Shown here: piece after piece, positions 1-8,480 of the stretch
How positions within the stretch are numbered: the first letter of the stretch is position 1
Layout: each line of letters opens with the position of its first letter
Assembly (NCBI RefSeq): GCF_030127125.1
Contig: NZ_CP126156.1
Coordinates: 186,001 to 250,000, forward strand
Direction: 5' to 3'
Origin: Halobaculum litoreum
GTDB lineage: Archaea > Halobacteriota > Halobacteria > Halobacteriales > Haloferacaceae
Length of the DNA: 64,000 bases
Notes under the pieces: generated by a model
What the model was told of the DNA's origin: nothing
Seen by the model: the letters and a program-made list of their open reading frames with translations, nothing else
Databases searched by the model: none
Made by a program: the position numbers and the translations under genes

Positions 1-275
1 ATGATCACCGCCGGCAGCGCGAGGAAGATGAGCCCGACGCCGGACAGTTGGAACCCGATCATCAGCAGCTGCATGGCGTTCGTGTCCCACTCGTCGGCGT
101 ACAGCCCGAACCCGGTCGTCGTGAACGTCTCGACGACCACGTACAGCGAGCTGATGTAGTCGATCCGCTGGCCCTCGAACGTCGCGAACCCCCACTGGTA
201 GACGAACGCGAGGAGCAGCATCACGCCGAACGCGCCGAGGAGGTACTCGGTCGCTCGACGGGTCGCCGATGGCAT
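1..275 (-). CDS. Potassium channel, N-terminal part (gene runs off the left edge)
   Basis: The reading frame starts at an ATG at 275 and leaves the window, so only about 91 residues are visible. They show a first membrane segment (about residues 11-27), a pore loop with the motif TTTGFG at residues 52-57, and the start of a second membrane segment. This is the two-helix pore of K+ channels. In archaea such pores are often followed by a cytoplasmic TrkA-type NAD-binding domain, which would lie outside the window. An AT-rich box (298-305) sits at the usual distance for a leaderless start. The family call is fairly sure; the C-terminal architecture is unknown. Confidence 0.75.
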   Translation of the reverse strand, partial: MPSATRRATEYLLGAFGVMLLLAFVYQWGFATFEGQRIDYISSLYVVVETFTTTGFGLYADEWDTNAMQLLMIGFQLSGVGLIFLALPAVI

Positions 276-297
276 ACCCCGCTTACCGGGGCGGGCG

Positions 298-305
298 GAT
301 TAAAC
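298..305 (-). promoter_or_regulatory. TATA-like box for the K+ channel gene
   Basis: On the minus strand this reads GTTTAATC. It lies 23-30 bases before the ATG at 275, the spacing expected for a leaderless haloarchaeal transcript. Confidence 0.5.
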
Positions 306-328
306 ACCACGCACCCGGATCGACGGGC

Positions 329-756
329 GTGCCCCGCGACGCGACCGCCGGACCGGCGCCGGACCGCCGCCGCGACGCCGCCCTCGCGCTCGCGGCCGCG
401 GTCGCGCTCCTCGCGGGGGCGGCGGCGCTCGGGGTGCCGGCCGCGCGGCTCGCCGCCCCCGAGACCGTCGTCGCGGCGGTCGCGGGCGTCGCCGGGGCGG
501 TCGCGATCGAGGTGGCGATGGCCGCCCGCCCCGACGACGCCCGACGGCTGTGGGGCGACCGCCGGGTCCGCTGGGGCGGCACGCTCCTCGTCGCCGGCGG
601 CGGCCCCGCGGTCGTCGCGCTCGGGGACCGGCGCTCGGCACCCTCGCGGTCGCGGCGCTGGCGGGCGGCCTCGCGGGCTACTTCCTCCTGCTGGCGGGCG
701 TCGTCTCCGGCGCCCTCCCGGAGCCGGCGACGTGGTTCGCCGACCGGGAGGACTGA
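329..756 (+). pseudogene. Small four-helix membrane protein, frameshifted
   Basis: From a GTG at 329 the frame codes two clear hydrophobic segments (about residues 17-35 and 46-66) and the start of a third. Near 623-632, beside a GGGG run, coding switches by one base to another frame, which supplies a last membrane segment and the acidic end FADRED before a TGA at 754. The repaired product is about 142 residues. No family was recognised. One base appears to be missing, so this is either a sequence error or a recent inactivation; the intact downstream frame favours the former. Confidence 0.5.
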
Positions 757-782
757 TACGTCGCCGGCGTGTCGCCCCGCGT

Positions 783-1040
783 ATGCGCGAGGTGACGCTC
801 ACCGACACCGGACCGGTCCGCTTCGACGAGGACGACCTGCACGACGAGTACGGCGACATCGCGGTGTGTCGCTGCGGGCTGAGCGACGAGTTCCCGTTGT
901 GTGACGGCTCCCACCGGGCGACCGAGGACGAGGAGCCGGGGGTGTGCTACAAGTACGTCGACGGGGAGCGACGGGTGGTCGCGGCGCTGGAGCTGGTCGA
1001 CGAGGACGGACGCGGAGAAGCGGACGACGGCCGCGAGTGA
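783..1040 (+). CDS. CDGSH iron-sulfur domain protein
   Basis: An 85-residue protein with one CDGSH domain. The three-Cys-one-His ligand set is visible: C29 and C31 (CRC), C40 and H44 (CDGSH). Families with this signature bind a redox-active, labile [2Fe-2S] cluster and are thought to act in redox sensing or electron or cluster transfer. The rest of the protein is acidic and ends in a charged tail. It stands convergent to cytochrome oxidase subunit III, with three bases between the stops. The ATG at 783 was chosen because an AT-rich stretch (about 754-760) lies at leaderless spacing and the longer upstream frame is an arginine-rich shadow. The partner protein is not evident. Confidence 0.85.
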   Translation: MREVTLTDTGPVRFDEDDLHDEYGDIAVCRCGLSDEFPLCDGSHRATEDEEPGVCYKYVDGERRVVAALELVDEDGRGEADDGRE

Positions 1041-1043
1041 GGC

Positions 1044-1910
1044 TTACGCCCCGACCTCGGCGCCGACGTACAGCGCGACGACGAGGAAGATCCAGACGGC
1101 GTCGACGAAGTGCCAGTACATCGAGGCCGTCGTCACCGAGACGTGGCGGTCGGCCGAGTACTGCCCGAGCAGGCCGCGGACGAACACGATCCCCAGCAGG
1201 ACCGCGCCCATCGAGACGTGCAGCCCGTGGAGGCCGGTGAGGCCGTAGAACGCCGAGCCGAACAGCCCGGAGGAGAGGGTGAAGCCCTCCTCCTGGATGA
1301 ACACGTAGTACTCGTACACCTGCCCGCCGATGAACACGGTGCCGAGCCCCAGCGTGACGCCGAGCCAGCCGAGGAACTTCCGGCGGTCGTTCGCCCGGAT
1401 CGCGCCGTGGGCGAAGTGCAGCGTCACCGACGAGACGATCAGGATCGCCGTGTTGATGATCACCAGCGACCCGAGCAGGTGCGGGAGGTCGGCGGCGATC
1501 TCCGTCCACGCGTCCTGCGAGCGGATGAAGAAGAAGTACGTGAAGCCGGCGCTGAACGTCGCGATCTCCGACCCGAGGAACGCGAGCATCCCCCACCGGA
1601 GTTTGCTGGCGGAGTGTTCGTCCGCGCCGCGGTCCCAGAAGTGGACGACGAACGCGTGGTACAGCCAGCCGTAGATGCCGACGAGGAACAGCCCGATGCT
1701 GCCGACGAGGACGGCGGGACCGACCATCGGCCCGACGAGGTTGCGGTCGCCGACCGCCATGAGGTACAGCGCCGCACCGATGTAGATGCCGGCGCCCCCG
1801 AGCGCCGTGACGAACGGCCACCACGAGGCCTCCCCGAACCCGCGCGGCCAGTCCTCGACCGCCGGGAGGTGGTGCCCGTCGTCGTGGGCGTCTTCCGTTT
1901 CTGTAGCCAT
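1044..1910 (-). CDS. coxC: Cytochrome c oxidase subunit III
   Basis: A 288-residue integral membrane protein of the haem-copper oxidase subunit III family. After a short His/Asp-rich N-terminus (about 20 residues) seven hydrophobic segments follow. Family hallmarks include SEIATFSAGF, the motif GLHGLHVSMGA near the C-terminus, and YWHFVDAVWIFLV at the end. Subunit III is a non-catalytic part of the terminal oxidase that supports proton pumping and stability. Subunits I and II are not in the window, so the oxidase genes are split here or lie elsewhere. Start: the ATG at 1910 sits 24-33 bases after an AT-rich box at 1934-1943, whereas the longer frame upstream is basic and unlikely. Confidence 0.92.
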   Translation of the reverse strand: MATETEDAHDDGHHLPAVEDWPRGFGEASWWPFVTALGGAGIYIGAALYLMAVGDRNLVGPMVGPAVLVGSIGLFLVGIYGWLYHAFVVHFWDRGADEHSASKLRWGMLAFLGSEIATFSAGFTYFFFIRSQDAWTEIAADLPHLLGSLVIINTAILIVSSVTLHFAHGAIRANDRRKFLGWLGVTLGLGTVFIGGQVYEYYVFIQEEGFTLSSGLFGSAFYGLTGLHGLHVSMGAVLLGIVFVRGLLGQYSADRHVSVTTASMYWHFVDAVWIFLVVALYVGAEVGA

Positions 1911-1933
1911 GAGCGCGGGTAGCCGACGCGGAG

Positions 1934-1943
1934 ACAAAAATCC
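1934..1943 (-). promoter_or_regulatory. TATA-like box for coxC
   Basis: Minus strand GGATTTTTGT, 24-33 bases upstream of the coxC ATG at 1910. Confidence 0.5.
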
Positions 1944-2070
1944 TCCCACCTGCGTCGGCCAGCGGTCCGGGCGCGCGCGGTCCGGCGGCGTCGGTCGCGG
2001 GGATCCGGCGGCGGTAGTTTCCGCGAACGGCCGACACACATACTACCGTACGGCACGTCGCTGCGGTTGC

Positions 2071-2226
2071 ATGCCGGAGTGTAGGAACTGTAGTTCGTTC
2101 GTTACCGAGCGGTACGTTCGAGTGTTCGCCCCCGAGGGGATGAGCAACGTCCGCGTCTGCCCGTCCTGTGAGGACATGGTGCGGGAAGGTGCCGAAGTCC
2201 GGGAAGCACGCTCGAAGCGCGTCTGA
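2071..2226 (+). CDS. Zinc-binding miniprotein (two CxxC knuckles)
   Basis: A 51-residue protein with two Cys pairs, CRNC near the N-terminus and CPSC near the middle, which together make a likely zinc ribbon. Short proteins of this type are very common in haloarchaea and few have known roles; some affect biofilm or stress responses. The frame upstream of the ATG at 2071 is basic and not credible, and an AT-rich stretch (about 2037-2046) lies at leaderless distance. The C-terminal EVREARSKRV is unusually basic for the organism. No function is assigned. Confidence 0.7.
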   Translation: MPECRNCSSFVTERYVRVFAPEGMSNVRVCPSCEDMVREGAEVREARSKRV

Positions 2227-2374
2227 CCGTCCCGCGGCGACCGTTCGCGGTTCCCTTCTCCCGACGCCGACGCTCCGTAGCCTCGGCGCCGGCCGTCGCC
2301 GTCGCCCGTCGGGCCCCGGCCTCCGAGCGTTCCGTTCCGCAAGCTACTCGGCCGCCCTCCCCCTACGGCGACCG

Positions 2375-3787
2375 ATGCGACGGTCCCCCCGTCCGACCCG
2401 GCTCGCCCGCCGTGTCCTCCCGGTCGTCGTCGCCGCGCTCGCGACCGCGGCGGCCGCCGACCGCGCGACCGCCCACGCCGGCGGCATCCGGAGCGCGGCC
2501 CGGGAGACGGTGTCGGTGCCGACGTGGCTGTTCCTCGCGACCGGCGGCGCGGTCGTCGGCGCGTCGTTCCTGCTCGCCTCCGCCGTCACCGACCGCGCGT
2601 ACATCCGCCGGATCGACACGTGGGGGCGCCCGCTCCCGGACGCCGGCCGGGTGGCGACGCTCGCGGCCCGCGGCGTCGGCCTCCTCGCGCTCGCGGTGAC
2701 GGTCGTCGCCGGGCTCGGCGCCGAGTCGCTCGGGATCACCGACCCGCTCCGGAACGCGGCGGTGCTCCTCGTGTGGGTCGGCTGGTGGGGCTGGGTCGTG
2801 CTCTCGGCGTACCTCGTCGGGAACGTGTGGCCCGCCGTCGACCCCTTCCGGGCGGTCGCGGGCGTGTTCCCGACGCTCGACCGCGCGTACCCCGACCGGC
2901 TGGGCTCGTGGCCCGCCGTCGCCGGCCTGCTCGCGCTGGTGTACCTCGAGGTGGTGACGCCGCTGGCGGACGACCCGTTCCTGCTCACGCTCGTCGTGCT
3001 CGGCTACCTCGCCGTCTCGGTCGCCGGCAGCGTCGCGTTCGGCGTCGACGACTGGTTCGGCAACGCCGACGCCGTCTCGCAACTCCTGCGGGCGTACGGC
3101 CGCGTCGCCCCCGTCGCCCGCACCGCCGACGGGCTCCGGCTCCGCCTCCCCGGCATGGGGCTCACCGAGGCCGACTGGGTCGACGGCCGCGACGACGTGG
3201 GGTTCGTCGTCGCGGTGGTGTTCGTCACCACCTACGACGGCTTCGTCGGCACGAGCCTGTGGGCCGACGTCGCCCGCCCGCTCGTGGGGGTGGGGGTGCC
3301 CGCGCTGGTCGTCTACCTGCTGGCGATGCTCGCGGGGTACGGCCTGTTCCTGTGGCTGTACCTCGCGTCGGCGCGGGCGGCGCGCCGGACGGCCGACACC
3401 TTCGTGGCGCCGGGCGAACTCGCGCGCCGGTTCGCGCCGTCGCTGTTGGCCATCGCCGCCGGCTACCACCTCGCGCACAACCTCGGGACGGCGCTGTCGC
3501 TGGCGCCGACGCTCGCGGTCGTGGCGACGGCCCCGCTGTCGCCGCCGCCGGTCGCCGCCCTCCCCGTGTTGCTCGTCCCGGGGTGGGTGGGCGGCGTCGG
3601 CGTCGCGGCCGTGCTCGGCGGCCACCTGCTGGCCGTCTGGGTCGCGCACTCGACCGCCTACGACCTGTTCCCCGACCGCCTGCAGGCGATCCGGAGCCAG
3701 TACGGCGTCACGGTCGCGATGGTGGCGTACACGATGGCGAGCCTGTGGATCGTCTCGCGCCCCGGAGGTGCGCCCCCGTTCGTATGA
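2375..3787 (+). CDS. Polytopic membrane protein of unknown function
   Basis: A 470-residue integral membrane protein. It begins with an arginine-rich N-terminus and a signal-like hydrophobic stretch (about residues 13-33), followed by roughly 10-12 further hydrophobic segments. Short tryptophan-rich turns (VGWWGWVV) and conserved-looking motifs such as DWFGNADA and GYHLAHN are present. Histidines inside membrane segments (YHLAHN, GGHLL, WVAHST) could bind haem or metal, but this is inference. The ATG at 2375 follows a short AT-containing spacer. Its stop overlaps the start of the zinc-finger gene by four bases (ATGA), so the two are probably translated together. It lies close to coxC, which may hint at a respiratory role. 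Confidence 0.7.
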   Translation: MRRSPRPTRLARRVLPVVVAALATAAAADRATAHAGGIRSAARETVSVPTWLFLATGGAVVGASFLLASAVTDRAYIRRIDTWGRPLPDAGRVATLAARGVGLLALAVTVVAGLGAESLGITDPLRNAAVLLVWVGWWGWVVLSAYLVGNVWPAVDPFRAVAGVFPTLDRAYPDRLGSWPAVAGLLALVYLEVVTPLADDPFLLTLVVLGYLAVSVAGSVAFGVDDWFGNADAVSQLLRAYGRVAPVARTADGLRLRLPGMGLTEADWVDGRDDVGFVVAVVFVTTYDGFVGTSLWADVARPLVGVGVPALVVYLLAMLAGYGLFLWLYLASARAARRTADTFVAPGELARRFAPSLLAIAAGYHLAHNLGTALSLAPTLAVVATAPLSPPPVAALPVLLVPGWVGGVGVAAVLGGHLLAVWVAHSTAYDLFPDRLQAIRSQYGVTVAMVAYTMASLWIVSRPGGAPPFV

Positions 3788-4074
3788 GCCGCGACACCGC
3801 CCCCGCGACCGCGAGCGACGCCGAGCCGTACGCGGTGCCGCCGGACGCGACCGCCCACGAGTGCCCCCGCTGCGGGCGGCCGTTCGCCCGCGAGCGCCAC
3901 CGCGACCTCCACCTCGGGCAGTCGCACCCCGACCTCACGGCCGACGAGCGCGCCGCCTACGACGCCGCCCGCGACGACGAGGCCGCCGACCTCCGGCGGT
4001 TCCGGATCGTCTCCCTCGGCCTGCTCGTGCTGTTCTACTTCGGGTTCCTGTTCCTGTTCGCGATCTTCGGGTGA
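3784..4074 (+). CDS. Membrane-anchored C2H2 zinc-finger protein
   Basis: A 96-residue protein. An N-terminal linker is followed by a single zinc finger with ligands C-x2-C and H-x-x-x-x-H (CPRCGRPF ... LHLGQSH). Then come an acidic helix and one C-terminal membrane segment of about 23 residues rich in Phe and Leu. The ATGA overlap with the preceding membrane-protein gene suggests a co-translated pair, and the finger would face the cytoplasm if the C-terminal helix is a tail anchor. Similar short finger-plus-helix proteins exist in other haloarchaea. The role is unknown; binding to the partner membrane protein is a guess from gene order. Confidence 0.75.
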   Translation: MSRDTAPATASDAEPYAVPPDATAHECPRCGRPFARERHRDLHLGQSHPDLTADERAAYDAARDDEAADLRRFRIVSLGLLVLFYFGFLFLFAIFG

Positions 4075-4218
4075 GGGCGGGGAGGCCGGCGGCGGCCGAC
4101 CGGCCGTCTCGGGGCGCTCGCTCGCCGCCGGTCCTGTCAGCGAGATCGACTGACGGCCGTCCGACGGCCGTCCGATCAGGCGGAAGGTATTTGCGTCGGA
4201 CGGGGCGATGTACCGGCG

Positions 4219-6435
4219 ATGGACGGCGAAACAATCGACACGGTGACCGGGTGGGAGTCCGAGCCGCTCTCGGGGGGGATCGACGGGCTCCGTACCCTGC
4301 AGTCCCGCGACTTCACGGGGGCGGTCACCGAGGGACACGCCTGGCTGTTCATGTTGAACGGCCGGATCGTCGGCGTCTTCGACGGGTCGCTCGACTCGTT
4401 CGCGGACGCTGACGGCACCGCCTACGCGGCGCCCGACCCCTCGTTCCCGCTGCTGTTCGCGATGCGGGAGACGGGTGGCGACACGAAGGCGCGCTACTAC
4501 ACGAACGACACGGCCCTGTCGGCGGCCGACGCGAAGCTCTCGTCGGGGAAGTTCACCGGCTACATCGAACTGTCGGAGAACGTCCTGTCGGGCGACTACT
4601 ACGCGGTGTACTACGGCGGCCGCCGTCTCGCGTGTGCGTTCGTCGGGACCGGCGAACAGAAGCAGGTGCTCACCGGCGACGAGGCGTTCGACGCCGCCGA
4701 CGACGAGGTGGGGATCTACGAGGTCGTCGACGTCGACATCGACGTCGTCGAGCTGCCGTCGGCGGCCGACGCCGAACCGGAGCCGGAGCCGGAGCCCGCG
4801 GCGGCGCCAGACGACGGCCCGGACCCGATCCCGGAGGCCGAACCCGACGACACGGCGGCCGAGCCCGCCGACGCGTCGGCCGACGGGCCGGAGCCCGACG
4901 GCGTCACCTTCGGCGGCGCGGCGGCCGCCGGGACGGCCGGCGACCGGCGCGACACGTCGCCGGCGGAGCCGGAAGCGACCGACCGTGCCGCGGAGCCGTC
5001 CGCCGACGCCGGGGCGACCGCCGACGCGACCCCCGACTCGGCGCCCGAGTCGGACCCGGAGCCGGCCCCGGCGGGCGACGACGCCGCGACGCCCGAGGCC
5101 GACCCGTCGACCCCCGGACGGACGTCGGGCCGGCGGGCGACGCGTCGAGAGCGGACGCGTCGACGGCCGACGCGCCCGGGGAGGACCCGCCGACCGACGC
5201 CAACGGCGACCCGTTCTCCGCCGAGGAGGAGTGGCGCGAGACGCGCGCCATCCCGTCGCTGGACCCGTCGCGGTCGGCCACGCCCGGACCGACGGACGCG
5301 ACCGGCAACGGGGCGCGCGAGCGGTCCGCGGCGGCCGCGAGGACGCGCCGCCGACCGACCGACGACGGCGCCGCCGAGGCCGCCGACGCGACGGACGACG
5401 CCCGGGCGACCGACGCGCGCACCCCGCCGTCCGGGTCGGCGAGCGCCGGCGGCGAGTCGACGGCCGCCGCCGAGGAAGCTGGCGACCGTCCGCGCCGAGC
5501 GCGACCGCGCCCGCGAGGCGGTGCGGGAGGCCCGCGACCGCCTCGAGGCCAGCGAGGACGAGATCGACCGCCTGACCGAGGAGAACGACCGCCTGCGGTC
5601 GCGCGTCGAGCAGTTGGAGTCGGAGCTGTCGACCGCGCGCGAGGAGCTGTCGGCCGCCGAGTCGCGCGCCGACGCCGCGGCGGCCGGCACCGACGGGGCC
5701 GACGCCGCGCCGACGCGGACGGTGTCGGCCGACCGTGCGCTCGCCGGGACGAACCTGTTCGTCCGCTACGACACGAAAGGCGGGGCGACGCTGGAGAAGG
5801 CCCACGCCGGCGGCGCGACCCGCTCGGACGTGAACGACAACCTCCGGCTGGAGGTGCACACGGAGTTCGAGAGCGACGACGCGGCCGTCGACGGCCGCCC
5901 GTTCCGGGAGTTCCTGACCGACACCATCGAGTACGGCTTCGTCGAGTGGGCCGTGCGGGAGCTGCTGTACGAGATCCAGAGCACGGGCAACGAGTCGGCG
6001 CTGCGGGACCTGTTCGACGCCATCCCCGAGGTCGACCGGGCGGAACTCGACGGCACGGTGACCCTGGAGGAGGAGGACGGCGGCTCGACCGAGCACGGCT
6101 TCGACGTCGTCCTACGCGACCGGATGGGGAACCCCCTGCTGGTCGCGGACGTGACCGAGGGTCGCGACGCGACCACGGAGTCGATGCTCGACGGGCTGGT
6201 CGGCGACGCGAGCGCCGTCGCCGACGCCGACGAACACCTCGCGGCCGGGTTCTACGTCACCGCCTCGTTCTTCGAGCCCGGCGCCCTCGAGGCGGCCGCC
6301 GACGCCACCGGCGGCGGCCTGCTCTCGCGGGGCAAGCGCAAGAGCTTCGTGAAGCTGTCGCGCAAGCAGGGGTTCCACCTCTGTCTGGTCGAGTCGCGCG
6401 ACGGCGAGTTCCACGTCAACGTCCCGGAACTGTAG
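4219..6435 (+). CDS. Large acidic coiled-coil protein with two compensating frame changes
   Basis: The open frame gives 738 residues. The N-terminal domain (about 1-175) is a compact globular region ending in an Asp/Val-rich strand. An acidic Pro/Glu/Asp linker (175-297) follows, then a coiled coil (about 425-490), then a second globular domain (about 505-738). Between about 297 and 419 the open frame is arginine- and proline-rich, while the neighbouring frame over the same bases gives a normal acidic linker (GEDPPTDANGDPFSAEE). Coding therefore most likely shifts at a CCCCC run (5111-5115) and shifts back near 5470-5480. The gene stays open throughout. Haloarchaeal homologues are uncharacterised. 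A TATA-like box (about 4186-4194) precedes the ATG. Confidence 0.7.
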   Translation: MDGETIDTVTGWESEPLSGGIDGLRTLQSRDFTGAVTEGHAWLFMLNGRIVGVFDGSLDSFADADGTAYAAPDPSFPLLFAMRETGGDTKARYYTNDTALSAADAKLSSGKFTGYIELSENVLSGDYYAVYYGGRRLACAFVGTGEQKQVLTGDEAFDAADDEVGIYEVVDVDIDVVELPSAADAEPEPEPEPAAAPDDGPDPIPEAEPDDTAAEPADASADGPEPDGVTFGGAAAAGTAGDRRDTSPAEPEATDRAAEPSADAGATADATPDSAPESDPEPAPAGDDAATPEADPSTPGRTSGRRATRRERTRRRPTRPGRTRRPTPTATRSPPRRSGARRAPSRRWTRRGRPRPDRRTRPATGRASGPRRPRGRAADRPTTAPPRPPTRRTTPGRPTRAPRRPGRRAPAASRRPPPRKLATVRAERDRAREAVREARDRLEASEDEIDRLTEENDRLRSRVEQLESELSTAREELSAAESRADAAAAGTDGADAAPTRTVSADRALAGTNLFVRYDTKGGATLEKAHAGGATRSDVNDNLRLEVHTEFESDDAAVDGRPFREFLTDTIEYGFVEWAVRELLYEIQSTGNESALRDLFDAIPEVDRAELDGTVTLEEEDGGSTEHGFDVVLRDRMGNPLLVADVTEGRDATTESMLDGLVGDASAVADADEHLAAGFYVTASFFEPGALEAAADATGGGLLSRGKRKSFVKLSRKQGFHLCLVESRDGEFHVNVPEL

Positions 6436-6573
6436 CTCGGCGTCGCCGTCCGTTTTCGCGGGACGAACGCGGTCGCGAGCGACGCGAGCCGTCGCTCGCG
6501 ACCGGTCTGCGGTAGAAGAGCGCCGCCCGAAGCGGGCGCTTCCGGCGGCGCGAGAACGGGGACCGCGGTCGGA

Positions 6574-6879
6574 TCAGCTCTCGAGTTCCGGCGCGTCCTC
6601 GATGCGCATGCCGCCGATCTTCTCGACGATCTCGTCGAGTTTGTCGTCGAGGTCGCCGACGAACTCCGCGGTGCGCTCGGTGGTGATCGCACCCTGGCTC
6701 GAGGGTTCGATGAGGTTCTCCTCCTCCAGGACCCGCAGCGAGTAGCGGACCTTGTGGTGGGGGTAGCCGGTCTCGTTGGACATCTTCACGATCCCGATCG
6801 GCTCGTTCTCGATGACCATCCGGAGGACTTGGAGGTGCCGCTCCAGCATATCGACCTCCTTCTCAAGTCTGTCTATCAT
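6574..6879 (-). CDS. Winged-helix regulator, small
   Basis: A 101-residue protein. A leucine-rich N-terminal helix (MIDRLEKEVDMLERHL) is followed by a winged helix-turn-helix: VIENEPIGIVKMSN, then ETGYPHHKVRYSLRVLEEENLI as the recognition helix and wing, then a C-terminal helical tail that may dimerise. Single-domain proteins like this are probably transcription regulators or architectural DNA-binding proteins. It is divergent from purA across a 260-bp spacer holding promoters for both. A TATA-like box (6905-6914) lies at leaderless spacing. The target is unknown. Confidence 0.75.
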   Translation of the reverse strand: MIDRLEKEVDMLERHLQVLRMVIENEPIGIVKMSNETGYPHHKVRYSLRVLEEENLIEPSSQGAITTERTAEFVGDLDDKLDEIVEKIGGMRIEDAPELES

Positions 6880-6904
6880 GGCACGTGTTAACTTGTCCGT
6901 GCAT

Positions 6905-6914
6905 GATTTAAAAG
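6905..6914 (-). promoter_or_regulatory. TATA-like box for the winged-helix gene
   Basis: Minus strand CTTTTAAATC, the most AT-rich stretch in the spacer, 26-35 bases before the ATG at 6879. Confidence 0.55.
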
Positions 6915-7105
6915 TTCTCCTCTCGGCCGGCTACGGGTAACGGGACCGTCACGTCGTCGTGCGATTCCGGGCGGTAGTCGGGCGTGGGTGTGGTTAACGC
7001 TTACGCACGCCGATCGCGACGATAATGCGTGGACACGAACAGTCCGGGCGACGACATCGAGATAGTATACACGAGTGTGCATTCTCGACGGCGCCGGACC
7101 GTAAT

Positions 7106-7115
7106 CGGTTTACCG
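7106..7115 (+). promoter_or_regulatory. TATA-like box for purA
   Basis: CGGTTTACCG lies 25-34 bases before the ATG at 7140. It supports the shorter purA start over an upstream ATG at 7029. Confidence 0.5.
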
Positions 7116-7139
7116 GGCCGTGCGGAAACAGCGTCCGGT

Positions 7140-8468
7140 ATGACTGTCACCATCGTCGGCTCCCAGCTCGGGGACGAGGGCAAGGGTGCCCTCGTCGACC
7201 TCTGGGGCGGGGACGCCGACGTCGTCGTGCGGTATCAGGGCGGCGACAACGCCGGCCACACCGTCGTCGAGGGCGGGGAGGAGTACGCGCTCTCGTTGGT
7301 CCCCTCCGGCGCCGTCCGCGGCAAGGTCGGCGTCCTCGGCAACGGCTGCGTCGTGAACCCCCGGACCCTCTTCGAGGAGATCGGGACGCTCCGCGAGCGG
7401 GGGCTCGACCCCGACGTCCGCGTCGCCAAGCGCGCGCACGTCATCCTCCCGTACCACCGCCGGCTCGATTCCATCGAGGAGGAAGCGAAGGAAGACTCCG
7501 ACGTGAAGGTCGGCACCACCGGGCGCGGCATCGGGCCCACCTACGAGGACAAGGCGGGCCGCCGCGGCGTCCGCGTCGGCGACCTCCTCGACCCCGAGGT
7601 GCTGCGCGACCGCCTGGAGTACGTCGTCCCGCAGAAGCGCGCGGTCATCGAGGACATCTACGGGCTGGAGGCCGGCGAGGAGTGCGACGTCGACGCGCTC
7701 CACGAGGAGTACGCCGCGTTCGGCCGTCGCCTCCGCGAGGAGGGGATGACGGTCAACTGCTCGGACTTCCTGTACGAGCAGCGCGCGGCGGGCAAGAACG
7801 TGATGTTCGAGGGGGCGCAGGGCACCCTCATCGACATCGACCACGGGAGCTACCCGTACGTCACCTCCTCGAACCCGACCGCCGGCGGCGCGGCCACCGG
7901 CTCGGGCGTCGGCCCGACGGTGACGGGCGGCGGCGAGGTCGTCGGCGTCGTGAAGGGGTACCTCTCGCGCGTCGGCGAGGGGCCGATGCCGACCGAACTC
8001 GACGGCGACGAGGCCGAGGCGGCGCTCGCCTCGGACATCCGCGAGAAGGGCGGCGAGTTCGGCACCGTCACCGGGCGCCCGCGCCGCATCGGCTGGCTCG
8101 ACGTGCCGATGTTGCGCCACGCGGCGCGCGTCAACGGCTACACCGGCGTCGCGGTCAACCACCTCGACGTGCTCGCGGGGCTCGACGAGCTCCACGTCGG
8201 CCACGCCTACGAGCTGGAGGGCGAAGAGCGGCTCTCCCTGCCGGCGACGACCGAGCGGTGGGCCGAGTGCGAGCCGGTGCTCGAGGAGTTCGAGCCGTGG
8301 CCCGAGGTCGACTGGGACGCCGTCGCCGCCGAGGGGTACGACGCCCTCCCGGACGCGGCGCTGGCGTACCTAGAGTACCTCGAACAGCAGCTCGACACGC
8401 CCGTCTACGCCGTCGGGCTCGGTCCCGACCGCGAGCAGACGGTCGTGCGGACGAACCCCTGGGAGTAG
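7140..8468 (+). CDS. purA: Adenylosuccinate synthetase
   Basis: A 442-residue enzyme that makes adenylosuccinate from IMP, aspartate and GTP, the first committed step from IMP to AMP. The GTP-binding loop GSQLGDEGKG lies at residues 7-16. The GDNAGHT motif, the GTTGRGIGPTYEDKAGRRG segment and FEGAQGTLIDIDHGSYPYVTS all match the family, as does the late GRPRRIGWLD. Length is normal. The start at 7140 places the catalytic loop next to the N-terminus as in homologues and fits the upstream TATA-like box. Soluble, cytoplasmic, housekeeping; no sign of disruption. Confidence 0.96.
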   Translation: MTVTIVGSQLGDEGKGALVDLWGGDADVVVRYQGGDNAGHTVVEGGEEYALSLVPSGAVRGKVGVLGNGCVVNPRTLFEEIGTLRERGLDPDVRVAKRAHVILPYHRRLDSIEEEAKEDSDVKVGTTGRGIGPTYEDKAGRRGVRVGDLLDPEVLRDRLEYVVPQKRAVIEDIYGLEAGEECDVDALHEEYAAFGRRLREEGMTVNCSDFLYEQRAAGKNVMFEGAQGTLIDIDHGSYPYVTSSNPTAGGAATGSGVGPTVTGGGEVVGVVKGYLSRVGEGPMPTELDGDEAEAALASDIREKGGEFGTVTGRPRRIGWLDVPMLRHAARVNGYTGVAVNHLDVLAGLDELHVGHAYELEGEERLSLPATTERWAECEPVLEEFEPWPEVDWDAVAAEGYDALPDAALAYLEYLEQQLDTPVYAVGLGPDREQTVVRTNPWE

Positions 8469-8480
8469 CCGCCCGCCGCG

